Positions 1 to 6,664 of a stretch of DNA of 8,849 nt are shown one piece after another. Both the position numbers and the translations under genes were made by a program. The notes under the pieces were generated by a model, which saw only the letters and a list, made by a program, of their open reading frames with translations, made no database searches and had not been told where the DNA came from. Origin of the DNA: Hyphomicrobiales bacterium (GTDB lineage Bacteria; Pseudomonadota; Alphaproteobacteria; Rhizobiales; HXMU1428-3); the NCBI GenBank assembly GCA_021775385.1, contig JAJFHW010000107.1, positions 1 through 8,849 on the forward strand, given 5' to 3'. How positions within the stretch are numbered: the stretch's first letter is position 1; the number at the start of each line of letters is the position of its first letter.

Positions 1-102
<102 letters not shown>

Positions 103-163
103 TTACGAGGGTGAAAATTAGGGTGCACACTCTAATCTAAACTTATCTTACAACTGGCTGAAT

Positions 164-179
164 TGCATCGCTTATGCCA
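164..179 (-). promoter_or_regulatory. Sigma-54 (-24/-12) promoter for glnB
   Basis: On the minus strand the bases read TGGCATAAGCGATGCA, against the RpoN consensus TGGCAC-R-N4-TTGCW. The invariant GG and GC are present at the exact required spacing; the mismatches are C to T in the -24 box and T to A in the -12 box. Transcription would start near 153-154, leaving an untranslated leader of about 80 bases before the glnB ATG. Rhizobial glnB genes are known to use NtrC-activated sigma-54 promoters, so location and orientation fit. Confidence 0.75.
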
Positions 180-208
180 AGTAATTCACTACATAAAAAA
201 AAGAATTA

Positions 209-221
209 AATCAACGGTTTA
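209..221 (+). promoter_or_regulatory. IHF-binding site upstream of glnB sigma-54 promoter
   Basis: AATCAACGGTTTA matches the IHF core WATCAANNNNTTR at every defined base and has an A-rich tract (195-202) on its 5' side, as strong IHF sites do. It lies about 30 bp upstream of the -24 box of the glnB promoter, the usual place for IHF to bend DNA so that an upstream activator can touch sigma-54 polymerase. Sites this degenerate occur by chance in AT-rich DNA; position and A-tract raise the confidence. Confidence 0.55.
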
Positions 222-264
222 GTTGTTTTTTGCGATTGTGAAGCTATTGCCCAACTAATGAGAA

Positions 265-279
265 GCCTAAAAATTAGGC
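265..279. promoter_or_regulatory. 15-bp palindrome, candidate operator
   Basis: GCCTAA-AAA-TTAGGC is a perfect 6-bp inverted repeat around three A's. Its centre is about 118 bp upstream of the predicted glnB start and about 115 bp upstream of the nnr ATG, in the range where activators of sigma-54 promoters bind. It does not match the classical NtrC consensus (TGCAC...GTGCA), so the binding protein is unknown. The right half recurs as ATTTAGGC at 316-323. Confidence 0.35.
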
Positions 280-387
280 ATTATGATTAAAAATTAAGCA
301 AAGAATGTGTATAAAATTTAGGCGACTTTCTATGATTAAATTTTGGAAGTTTAATTAAAACTTTTCCCCGATAAAGGAACTCAATGC

Positions 388-1920
388 ATGGAATTATTCA
401 GCATATCTGAGATGCAAGAAGCTGATAAGTTGGCCATAGAGGCAGGAATAAGCGGTTTATTCTTAATGGAACAAGCAGGCTTACGCCTAGCAAGCCATAT
501 TGAAAGTATTTCCAAGGGACCGTGCCGAGTGAGTATTTTAGCTGGACCAGGAAATAATGGAGGGGACGCTTTTGTAGTAGCGCGTCTATTAAAACAAAGA
601 GCCTATAAAATAGACATGTTTCAACTATGCTTAAAACATGAGCATATAGAGGCTGTGAAGTCTGATGCTATAATTATGAAAGAGAAATGGCAGCATATAG
701 AAGGTGAGACTCATTCAATCACTAATAAAGCGGAGTTAAGAAGGAGCTTAGCAAAATCATCTTTGTTAGTAGATGGTCTCTTTGGAGCTGGGTTAAACCG
801 CAATATTGAAGAGCCAATTAGCTCATTAATCAGCGAAATCAACCAGTCAAACATCCAAGTGTTAGCAATTGATGTTCCATCTGGTGTAAATGGCAATACA
901 GGCCAGGTTATGGGGACGGCGATAGAGGCTGATCTAACATGTAGTTTCCATCGGCCAAAGTTAGGGCATTACTTGTATCCAGGGAAGACAATTTGTGGAG
1001 AGTTACGCATAGATGATATTGGCATCCCAGATCGAATAAATAATCAAATTGCCCCAAACCATCAAATAAACTCTCCAGAAATATGGCGGGACAGTATAAA
1101 ACAGCGATCTCAAAACTCTCATAAATATCATCATGGAAGCGTTCTGGTTGTTTCTGGTGATCAAACAATGCGAGGTGCTGCCGTACTGGCATCAAATGCA
1201 GCTATAAAGTCAGGGGCAGGTCTTGTGACAATAGCTGAAAAGATAGATGGATTAGAATGCCATCCAAAATCATATGCGGCGATAATGTTAGCTGTCATGC
1301 CAGAACAAGAAACTGAAGACCATTGGCGCTCATTATTAAGCTCAAAAAAAGTAACAGCCGCTCTTATCGGGCCAGGAAGTCTCTCAACTCAAAAAACGTT
1401 AAAAAGGGCGTTGATGCTGTTAAAATGTAGCCAAAGAGTGGTTCTCGATGCCGGGGCTATCACGGCCTTAGCCAACGAAGCCTTTGTGGGTCAACAAGAA
1501 CTGTTAGCTCAAGTTAAAGGGCAACCTAAAGCAATATTGACCCCTCATGAAGGAGAGTTCAAAAAACTATTTCCTGATTTGGATGTGAAAAACAAAATAG
1601 AAGCAGCAAAGCAAGCTGCAAAGAGAGTAAATTCTGTGATTGTGCTAAAGGGGGCAGATACAGTTATAGCTGCTCCAGATGAGCGCATATTGGTGAACTC
1701 AAATGCACCCTCAACACTAGCCACCGCTGGCACTGGCGATGTTTTAGCAGGTATTATCGTGGCTCTCGCGTCAAATAAAGACATACCTCTTTTTGAGGCG
1801 GCGGCTGCAGCTGTTTATATTCATGGAGAATGTGCAAACCAGATAACATCAGAGTTGGTAGCAGACGAGCTAATAGATCACATTTCCAAGGTAAAACATA
1901 ATCTTATAAACAATTGTTGA
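388..1920 (+). CDS. nnr: Bifunctional NAD(P)H-hydrate epimerase / ADP-dependent NAD(P)H-hydrate dehydratase
   Basis: A 510-residue two-domain repair enzyme. The N-terminal YjeF_N domain (about 1-215) interconverts R and S hydrates of NADH and NADPH; it shows GPGNNGGDAF (53-62), VDGLFGAGL (128-136) and IDVPSGVNG (161-169), whose Asp162 is the expected acid/base and cation-binding region. The C-terminal ribokinase-like domain (about 245-505) dehydrates the S hydrate using ADP; it shows HGSVLVVSGD (249-258), GAGLVT (276-281), GPGSL (328-332), LTPHEGEF (384-391) and GTGDVLAG (448-455), with Asp451 as catalytic base. The length is typical of the fused bacterial enzyme. The ATG at 388 has AAAGGAA eight bases upstream. 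The protein is expected to be cytosolic. Divergence from glnB is an arrangement seen in rhizobia; no functional link to nitrogen control is shown. All key motifs are intact. Confidence 0.95.
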   Translation: MELFSISEMQEADKLAIEAGISGLFLMEQAGLRLASHIESISKGPCRVSILAGPGNNGGDAFVVARLLKQRAYKIDMFQLCLKHEHIEAVKSDAIIMKEKWQHIEGETHSITNKAELRRSLAKSSLLVDGLFGAGLNRNIEEPISSLISEINQSNIQVLAIDVPSGVNGNTGQVMGTAIEADLTCSFHRPKLGHYLYPGKTICGELRIDDIGIPDRINNQIAPNHQINSPEIWRDSIKQRSQNSHKYHHGSVLVVSGDQTMRGAAVLASNAAIKSGAGLVTIAEKIDGLECHPKSYAAIMLAVMPEQETEDHWRSLLSSKKVTAALIGPGSLSTQKTLKRALMLLKCSQRVVLDAGAITALANEAFVGQQELLAQVKGQPKAILTPHEGEFKKLFPDLDVKNKIEAAKQAAKRVNSVIVLKGADTVIAAPDERILVNSNAPSTLATAGTGDVLAGIIVALASNKDIPLFEAAAAAVYIHGECANQITSELVADELIDHISKVKHNLINNC

Positions 1921-1929
1921 GCATAGAAG

Positions 1930-1967
1930 TCTCTAAAATTTAACTCGTGTCATTCATTTTTTAGAGA
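1930..1967. terminator. Inverted repeat between convergent nnr and 1961-2713 gene
   Basis: TCTCTAAAA (1930-1938) and TTTTAGAGA (1959-1967) are perfect 9-bp arms around a 20-base loop. They lie just past the nnr stop and cover the stop codon of the convergent gene. The position suits a shared bidirectional terminator, but the stem is AT-rich, the loop long, and there is no clear U-run after the 3' arm, so termination strength is doubtful. Confidence 0.35.
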
Positions 1968-2713
1968 AGGCGAGCATAAGCGCGAGCAACTGAAGCTGAT
2001 GTTGGTTGGCCAGATGAGCTTGCAGGTAAAGAACTCGAAACACTCTCGATATTTTGTTCTAAATTCTGCACACGAACAGTCTCAGTAGCGTTTAATAGTA
2101 ATTTAGCACCAGCATGTTCATTTGCTTGCTCAACTAATGAATCATATTCCGTCTTTTCAGAAGCGCTCAATTGAGAAATTTGTCTAGGCACATCAATAGT
2201 TGCAATCTGTCTTTGTATGTTTTGCACTTGCCTGATGGCTACAGTATTTGTCGAATCTTCTGACAATCGATCTTCAAAACCTGCTAGTAGAGTGTTTAAA
2301 GTCTCTAGTCGTTTTTCTTGTGGTGGAGCAAGGCGAGGAGCAAGTAGGTCATCAATTTGCTCGCGAATATCATCAAGAAAATCATCGTTTTCTACATTAG
2401 CTGATGGTTTTCCAATGATCGTATCAGCTTCTAAAAACAAAGCAGCACGGTCTTCAATTTCATCAGAACGTATAGTGCCGTTTGAAGCTTTTTCGCTAAG
2501 CTTTGAAATTTCACCTTGAATTTCTGTAAGGCGTTGATTGTCGGCTGGGGTCAAAAGAGGTTTATATCCACGGATCCGGTTAATTTCTTGCTTACCGGCG
2601 TTCACAATCGTCTGTGCGGCAATCTGCGCATCAGTCGCACCTTCACTTTTACCAGCAGCAAATATGCTGTCGGCTGAACCACCACCAAATATAGACGTTG
2701 CACTAATAGCCAT
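1961..2713 (-). CDS. Hypothetical helical protein with a repeated motif
   Basis: I do not recognise this 250-residue protein. The frame is open to an ATG at 2740, but the ATG at 2713 (MAISATSIFG...) is chosen because GGAGA lies eight bases before it and nothing similar precedes the other. There is no signal peptide or membrane segment, and no Cys or Trp. Residues 1-20 are Gly/Ser/Ala/Phe-rich with SIF repeated (SIFGGGSADSIF); the rest is charged, helix-forming and probably coiled coil. A motif L-[TASN]-[PA]-x-[DEQ] followed by R-[LV] or a related pair recurs at 54-62 (LTPADNQRL), 128-136 (LAPPQEKRL), 182-190 (LSASEKTEY) and 207-215 (LNATETVRV), with a looser copy near 79-95. A Ser-rich linker precedes the C-terminal ARAYARLL. 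The lack of Cys and Trp with a low-complexity N-terminus would fit a structural or flagellar-type exported protein, but this is a guess. It is convergent with nnr and 122 bp downstream of nagZ on the same strand. Confidence 0.75.
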   Translation of the reverse strand: MAISATSIFGGGSADSIFAAGKSEGATDAQIAAQTIVNAGKQEINRIRGYKPLLTPADNQRLTEIQGEISKLSEKASNGTIRSDEIEDRAALFLEADTIIGKPSANVENDDFLDDIREQIDDLLAPRLAPPQEKRLETLNTLLAGFEDRLSEDSTNTVAIRQVQNIQRQIATIDVPRQISQLSASEKTEYDSLVEQANEHAGAKLLLNATETVRVQNLEQNIESVSSSLPASSSGQPTSASVARAYARLL

Positions 2714-2835
2714 AAGAAATATCTCCAAATAATGGCGCAAAATTACTCAAGCTAAATTCAATTAAGAATCATACTACAACGAATTCAGTTAATTTTCGGT
2801 AACAAACAGAGTGCTGGGTGGAGTAGGGTTATGAT

Positions 2836-4116
2836 TTAATTTAGTTTTTTCTTTGCGGCGATGATCCTCATATAAGAGGCTTCAATTGCAGATCGTTGTA
2901 TTTCACCGCGTTTCACGGCGCTTATGATGAGGTTTTGTATCCGAGATATTGAGCTTGGGGTCGCATACTTACCATCCACAATTAAGAGAATGTCATTACC
3001 AGCTTTCACAGCTTTTATCAGCGCATCATCAAATTCAAAATATTTTTTAATCGCCCCCATCCCTAAATCATCAGTTATAACAAGACCTTGATAACCAATG
3101 TCACGACGTAATACTCCCTTAATAGCTTTCTCGGATAAAGATGCCGGAAGTCTATCGCGATCGCTAAAAGCGGGGTGATAAAGGTGACCAACCATCACCA
3201 TATCGACAAGTTGTTCTTTGACCATAAGTTTATAAGGGGCTAGCTCAACCTTCTTCCAGCTTTTAGTTAAATCAACAAACTGCTCATGACTATCAGTCCA
3301 GGAACTGCCATGCCCGGGAAAGTGTTTCAATGAAGTCAGGATTTTATTCTGGCGATGAGCAAGTATAAAAGCACTTGAATAAGTCTGAACAGTTTCAGGT
3401 TTAAAGCCATAGCTTCGTTCTCGAGCACCAATGATTGGATTTTCAGGAACAATGTTCAAATCGACTACAGGGCCAAAATTGACATTAAATCCAGCACCGG
3501 CCAACTCTTCCGCAAGAGTTTGATAGGTTTGTAGAGCTAAGATTTGATCATTAGCAAGCGCAATAGAAGAGGCGGTTGGAATTGTCGTAAAGCCGTGTTT
3601 TTCTTTTAGTCGTTGAACCTGACCACCTTCCTGGTCAATCGCTAGAAGTGGTGGCAGATGCTTAGCTGAGCCTTTTTTCATATATGAGACAAGTTTAGTT
3701 ATCTGAGTTTTAGAAGACATATTATGTCCCATAAATATCAAACCACCAATTTGGCCATTTTTTAAAAGAATACGTGCGTCTTTAGAGCCTTTGTCACTGG
3801 GGGTAACTCCCTTAAATCCAAGCATTAACATTTGCCCAATCATCTCTTTTAAGCTGGGCGGTGTATTGGTTTTGCTTGTTTTCCCTAAGGCCATTAATTT
3901 CGAAGAATTTTTAGAAGCCGCGTGGCTAAGAGAAATTTGGTAATGAAAAAAAGAGACAAAAAGAAAAACAAATAAACTAGCTAAGGACAACAATAAAGAG
4001 GCAGCACTAAATTTCCTATTTTTATTAAATGCTGACGACTGTGATGGGCAAGAAGAATGTAACGGCGACCGCTTATGCCTGTTAAATGCCATAAAATTTG
4101 TGTTTAAATTTTTCAT
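2836..4116 (-). CDS. nagZ: Beta-N-acetylhexosaminidase, glycoside hydrolase family 3 (NagZ-type), with export segment
   Basis: A 426-residue enzyme that removes N-acetylglucosamine from muropeptides or peptidoglycan. The family 3 barrel begins near residue 88. Visible motifs are AIDQEGGQVQRL (159-170), FNVNFGPVVDLN (210-221), KHFPGHGSSWTDSH (264-277), which holds the Asp275-His277 dyad of NagZ enzymes, and VITDDLGMGAI (346-356) with the nucleophile at Asp349. Cytosolic NagZ is about 340 residues; the extra length here is N-terminal: a basic, Ser-rich stretch of 36 residues, then a hydrophobic segment (about 38-58) ending near SHAASK, so the enzyme is predicted to be exported or anchored by an uncleaved helix. 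No lipobox is evident. The ATG at 4116 follows AAGGTG by five bases; the next in-frame ATG (residue 9) has no ribosome site. The gene is divergent from the TPR gene at 4454. Confidence 0.9.
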   Translation of the reverse strand: MKNLNTNFMAFNRHKRSPLHSSCPSQSSAFNKNRKFSAASLLLSLASLFVFLFVSFFHYQISLSHAASKNSSKLMALGKTSKTNTPPSLKEMIGQMLMLGFKGVTPSDKGSKDARILLKNGQIGGLIFMGHNMSSKTQITKLVSYMKKGSAKHLPPLLAIDQEGGQVQRLKEKHGFTTIPTASSIALANDQILALQTYQTLAEELAGAGFNVNFGPVVDLNIVPENPIIGARERSYGFKPETVQTYSSAFILAHRQNKILTSLKHFPGHGSSWTDSHEQFVDLTKSWKKVELAPYKLMVKEQLVDMVMVGHLYHPAFSDRDRLPASLSEKAIKGVLRRDIGYQGLVITDDLGMGAIKKYFEFDDALIKAVKAGNDILLIVDGKYATPSSISRIQNLIISAVKRGEIQRSAIEASYMRIIAAKKKLN

Positions 4117-4453
4117 TTAGGCACCTTAAATCTTTATTTTCGCCAATTTCTTAATCTCTATACAAAACTAAGTCTTACTTGTAAGCAGCAGAATCACAAA
4201 ACTATGGTTGCTAGTAGGCAACTGAAGCACAAAACTGCGGTTGCTAGTAGGCAACTGAAGCACAAAAAAGCGGTTGCTAGTAGGCAACTGAAGCACAAAA
4301 AAGCCACTAAATTGCGAGTAACATATGAATATCATCGTGAAAAGTTAAGTTAGTTCTATGCCTGTCTACTCATATCAGAGTATAGTCCGCAATAGTGAAA
4401 CGATAATCAAAGCAGATTGCCCCCAAATTTAGGTTTAAAATGAGGCCAAAAAT
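4117..4453. promoter_or_regulatory. Divergent nagZ / TPR-gene intergenic region
   Basis: This 337-bp stretch between two divergent genes must hold both promoters. Its main content is a tandem hairpin repeat array (4195-4304), a small palindrome CTTACTTGTAAG (4174-4185) on the nagZ side, and a hairpin around the TPR start (4423-4457). No convincing -35/-10 pair could be assigned by eye for either gene, and no open frame looks coding. Confidence 0.5.
4195..4304. repeat. Tandem array of three 33-bp hairpin repeats
   Basis: Three head-to-tail units start at 4206, 4239 and 4272. Each has an identical 22-bp core (4206-4227 in the first: GGTTGCTAGTAGGCAACTGA plus AG) followed by an 11-bp linker of the form CACAAAANNGC. 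One further linker (4195-4205) precedes the first core, so linkers bracket the array. Within each core GTTGC and GCAAC form a 5-bp stem around TAGTAG, extendable to 7 bp with one G-T wobble. The cores are identical and only the linkers vary (CTAT, CTGC, AAGC endings). A fourth core lies at 7248-7269. The units could be protein-binding sites between the two promoters, a mobile palindromic element, or a replication-slippage expansion. Confidence 0.9.
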
Positions 4454-4457
4454 TTGG
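4423..4457 (+). promoter_or_regulatory. Hairpin covering the TPR-gene translation start
   Basis: CCAAATTT (4423-4430) and AAATTTGG (4450-4457) are perfect 8-bp arms around a 19-base loop. The loop carries the only plausible ribosome site (GAGG, 4442-4445) and the 3' arm includes the TTG start at 4454-4456. If transcription starts upstream of 4423, this stem would mask the start codon in the mRNA. Whether the leader extends that far is unknown. Confidence 0.4.
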
Positions 4458-6337
4458 TGAGTGTAAAACATGTCATTAAGATGATTTCGCAAATGCGATG
4501 GAGCCCTTTAGTGATATCAAAAATTTACGTATTTAAGTATTTAAAAGCTGAAAACACCGAAAACAAGGTCTTTTGCAGGCAGCAAGAGCAAGCAAAGACG
4601 TATGCGCAATCGCTAAAAACATTACTGAATTTAGCTCTTGTCAGTGTTTTATTCGTTTTAATCAGCCTTACCCATTTCTCAAATTATGCCAAAGCAGCTG
4701 AAAGTGCGAACCTACTAGCTCGTAAAGGCAATACGGCACTGAAAAGAAAAGACAATGAACAGGCAATACAATATTTCTCAGAGGCTTTATTCGCAGGCTC
4801 ATTAGAAATTTACACAAAAGCATCAGTTTTAAATGATCGTGGTCTTGCTTATAGCCGTTTAAAAAAGTTTCACCTGGCATTAAAAGATTTTAACAGAGCC
4901 ATTGAAGCATTCCCTGAATACGCAAAAGCTTATAACAATAGAGGTTTGCTGCTACATCAGTTGGGCCACGACGAAGAAGCGATTAAAGATTTTAATCGAG
5001 CAATCGCTCTCCACCCTTCAATGGGGGTGTCATATCACAACCGAGCCAATGCTTTTTTAAAGGCTGGGGCAGAAAAACCTGCATTTAGTGATTTTGGTAA
5101 GGCAGCGACTTTATTAGCAGATAAAAGTCCTGCGCATTTAGCCAGAGGTCAAATCCACTGGAAACACTTACGTCACTACGCAGCCTTACGCGAACTAAAT
5201 CTATCACTAGAGAAAAATAAAAATCAGGGCCTTGCGTATTTTAATCGAGGGCAAGTTTATCATTCGCTTGGGAATAGGGTTCGGGCAATTCAAGATATTG
5301 CAAAAGCCAGTTCCTTAGATTCAACTGACCTCGTATATAAAAAGCAATTGGCTATTATTTATCTTGAAAATAGACAATTACCTAATGCATCTAAATTGTT
5401 CAGCCAAATTATAGATGAAGAACCTCTCAATATAGAAATTATGATTTTAAGAGGGCGGATCAATGGAGAACTTGGCCGCTATCAGAAGGCACTCGAAGAT
5501 TTAGACCAGGCAGTGTCACTTTCAGCGAGTGCTTCAGCTTATGCTGAACGTGCATTAGTTCAAGCAAAGAATAGACAAGCTGAGTTTGCAATAGCTGACA
5601 TCAGCGAGTCTATTCAAAAAGCACCAAAAACAGGGCGCTCATGGGCAGTACTCGGAGATGCCGCACGCTTAAGCGATAAATTGATAGATGCTGAGCGTTA
5701 TTACCTTGAAGCTTTAAAGCGGGATAAAATGCAACCCAAAGCATTAGCTGGGTTAAAGCAATTAGGCTTTGGATTAGATGAAGAAGAAATTGAAAGTGTT
5801 GCATCGATTGGTACAGACGTAAACGGTTGGTCAATTCAGGAACCTGAAAAAGGTCGTTTTATTGCAATCAATCCTTTGTATAAAAAATATAAAATCAAAT
5901 TGGATTTATATGGTCCTGAAAAACCGAAAATTTTGGAATGGACAATCCTTAAGGGAAATTACAAAGGCTATGGATTGTTGCGCTACGATGCTGGTAGCAA
6001 AGATCCAAAAACACCAATAGAACATGTAGCAATATTGAATTTGCGTAAACAACGAGTGGAAACAATAGAGCCTTATCGTTGGGGAGCAAAAATAGCAAAA
6101 TGGACTTGGAACCAAAATGATGTTGTCATCAAAGATCCTGATGGCATCCAAAACAAGGTGACTTTAAGAATACCTGTCAGGCGTGCGCCACCAAGAGTAG
6201 CACGACAACAAGACGATGGTTGGAATAGTGGTTTTTGGAATGCAGGTCCAAAAAAGAGAGTCTCAAAGAAAAAAAGAAGACGTAAGGTGCGTCGCAAAAA
6301 GAAAAAATCACTCTTCGGCGGTATTTTTGGGTTTTAA
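4454..6337 (+). CDS. Exported TPR-repeat protein with basic C-terminal tail
   Basis: A 627-residue protein without an assigned enzymatic role. After an unusually long N-terminal region (1-53) comes a hydrophobic export segment (54-76) ending NYAKAAES, a plausible signal peptidase site at about 80-82. Residues 85-440 are about ten tetratricopeptide repeats, clearest in RGLAYSRLKKFHLALKDF (129-146), NRGLLLHQLGHDEEAIKDF (162-180), FNRGQVYHSLGNRVRAIQDI (263-282) and RGRINGELGRYQKALEDLDQ (333-352). Residues 455-577 form a beta-rich domain with ILEWTILKGNYKGYGLLRY (493-511) and EPYRWGAKIAKWTW (539-552); similar TPR-plus-tail proteins seem familiar from rhizobia, but I cannot name the domain. The tail is Lys/Arg-rich (599-618) and ends SLFGGIFGF. 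The TTG at 4454 has GAGG eight bases upstream; GTG at 4457 and ATGs at 4481 or 4493 are alternatives, all upstream of the export segment. The likely location is periplasmic or inner-membrane anchored, possibly as a scaffold. Confidence 0.85.
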   Translation: MVSVKHVIKMISQMRWSPLVISKIYVFKYLKAENTENKVFCRQQEQAKTYAQSLKTLLNLALVSVLFVLISLTHFSNYAKAAESANLLARKGNTALKRKDNEQAIQYFSEALFAGSLEIYTKASVLNDRGLAYSRLKKFHLALKDFNRAIEAFPEYAKAYNNRGLLLHQLGHDEEAIKDFNRAIALHPSMGVSYHNRANAFLKAGAEKPAFSDFGKAATLLADKSPAHLARGQIHWKHLRHYAALRELNLSLEKNKNQGLAYFNRGQVYHSLGNRVRAIQDIAKASSLDSTDLVYKKQLAIIYLENRQLPNASKLFSQIIDEEPLNIEIMILRGRINGELGRYQKALEDLDQAVSLSASASAYAERALVQAKNRQAEFAIADISESIQKAPKTGRSWAVLGDAARLSDKLIDAERYYLEALKRDKMQPKALAGLKQLGFGLDEEEIESVASIGTDVNGWSIQEPEKGRFIAINPLYKKYKIKLDLYGPEKPKILEWTILKGNYKGYGLLRYDAGSKDPKTPIEHVAILNLRKQRVETIEPYRWGAKIAKWTWNQNDVVIKDPDGIQNKVTLRIPVRRAPPRVARQQDDGWNSGFWNAGPKKRVSKKKRRRKVRRKKKKSLFGGIFGF

Positions 6338-6353
6338 GCATGTGAAAATCTAG

Positions 6354-6648
6354 AATTTAGGCTTTATAACTCTTAGTATGAAAATTATTGATCACAAGAA
6401 GAACTGACTGTTGCAAGAGCCACACATCTCTTAAAATAAGACCATAATTCATAAGCTGGATGTACATAATTTAGCAACCAGACTTGCCAATACTTCATCA
6501 AAACTGGCATTTTAACAACTGAGATTCGATATTTTAAAACCTCAGGTTTATAATCTATGCCTTTCCTTCACAATAACGTGTAAGTTTGAAAGTAGTAACA
6601 ACATTCTAATTTTGCTATCTATCTAAAGGATAAATAAATTTAGGCTTT
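6354..6648 (+). repeat. 12-bp direct repeats bounding a 271-bp segment
   Basis: AATTTAGGCTTT occurs exactly at 6354-6365 and again at 6637-6648. The segment between them is non-coding except for a small minus-strand open frame. It could be a target-site duplication of a decayed insertion, a pair of regulator sites (the ATTTAGGC core also occurs at 316 and 4115), or coincidence. Confidence 0.45.
6385..6510 (-). other. Possible small ORF, 41 codons, unconfirmed
   Basis: An ATG at 6510 opens a 41-residue frame ending TAA at 6385-6387; the peptide begins MPVLMKYWQVWLLNYVHPAY and has three Trp. The frame stays open about 16 codons upstream of the ATG with no further standard start. No ribosome site precedes the ATG, and an AAGGAAAGG further upstream (minus strand, about 6561-6569) sits before an ATA, not a usual start. 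It could be a remnant of a longer gene, a small protein gene, or a chance frame. I recognise no family. Confidence 0.15.
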
Positions 6649-6664
6649 GTGCTAATAGTTTTAA

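Noticed and set aside
155..167. Plus-strand TGGCTGAATTGCA as a sigma-54 promoter for nnr
   Set aside because: The GG and GC are three bases too close for RpoN; the properly spaced element is on the minus strand at 164-179.
2217..2519. Plus-strand open frame of 100 codons inside the 1961-2713 gene
   Set aside because: It is antisense to a frame with a good ribosome site and consistent repeat structure; its Ser/Arg/Cys-rich peptide looks like a reverse-complement shadow.
2714..2740. N-terminal extension MRHYLEIFL on the 250-residue protein
   Set aside because: No ribosome site precedes the 2740 ATG, while GGAGA at 2722-2726 lies inside this stretch at ideal spacing for the 2713 ATG.
4195..4304. 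CRISPR-like array (three identical palindromic repeats with spacers)
   Set aside because: The spacers are only 11 bp and nearly identical to one another, there are only three units, and there is no cas gene nearby.
6471..6480. Fifth copy of the hairpin repeat (minus strand TGGTTGCTAA)
   Set aside because: Only about nine bases match one arm; the second arm and loop are missing, so chance is the simpler explanation.
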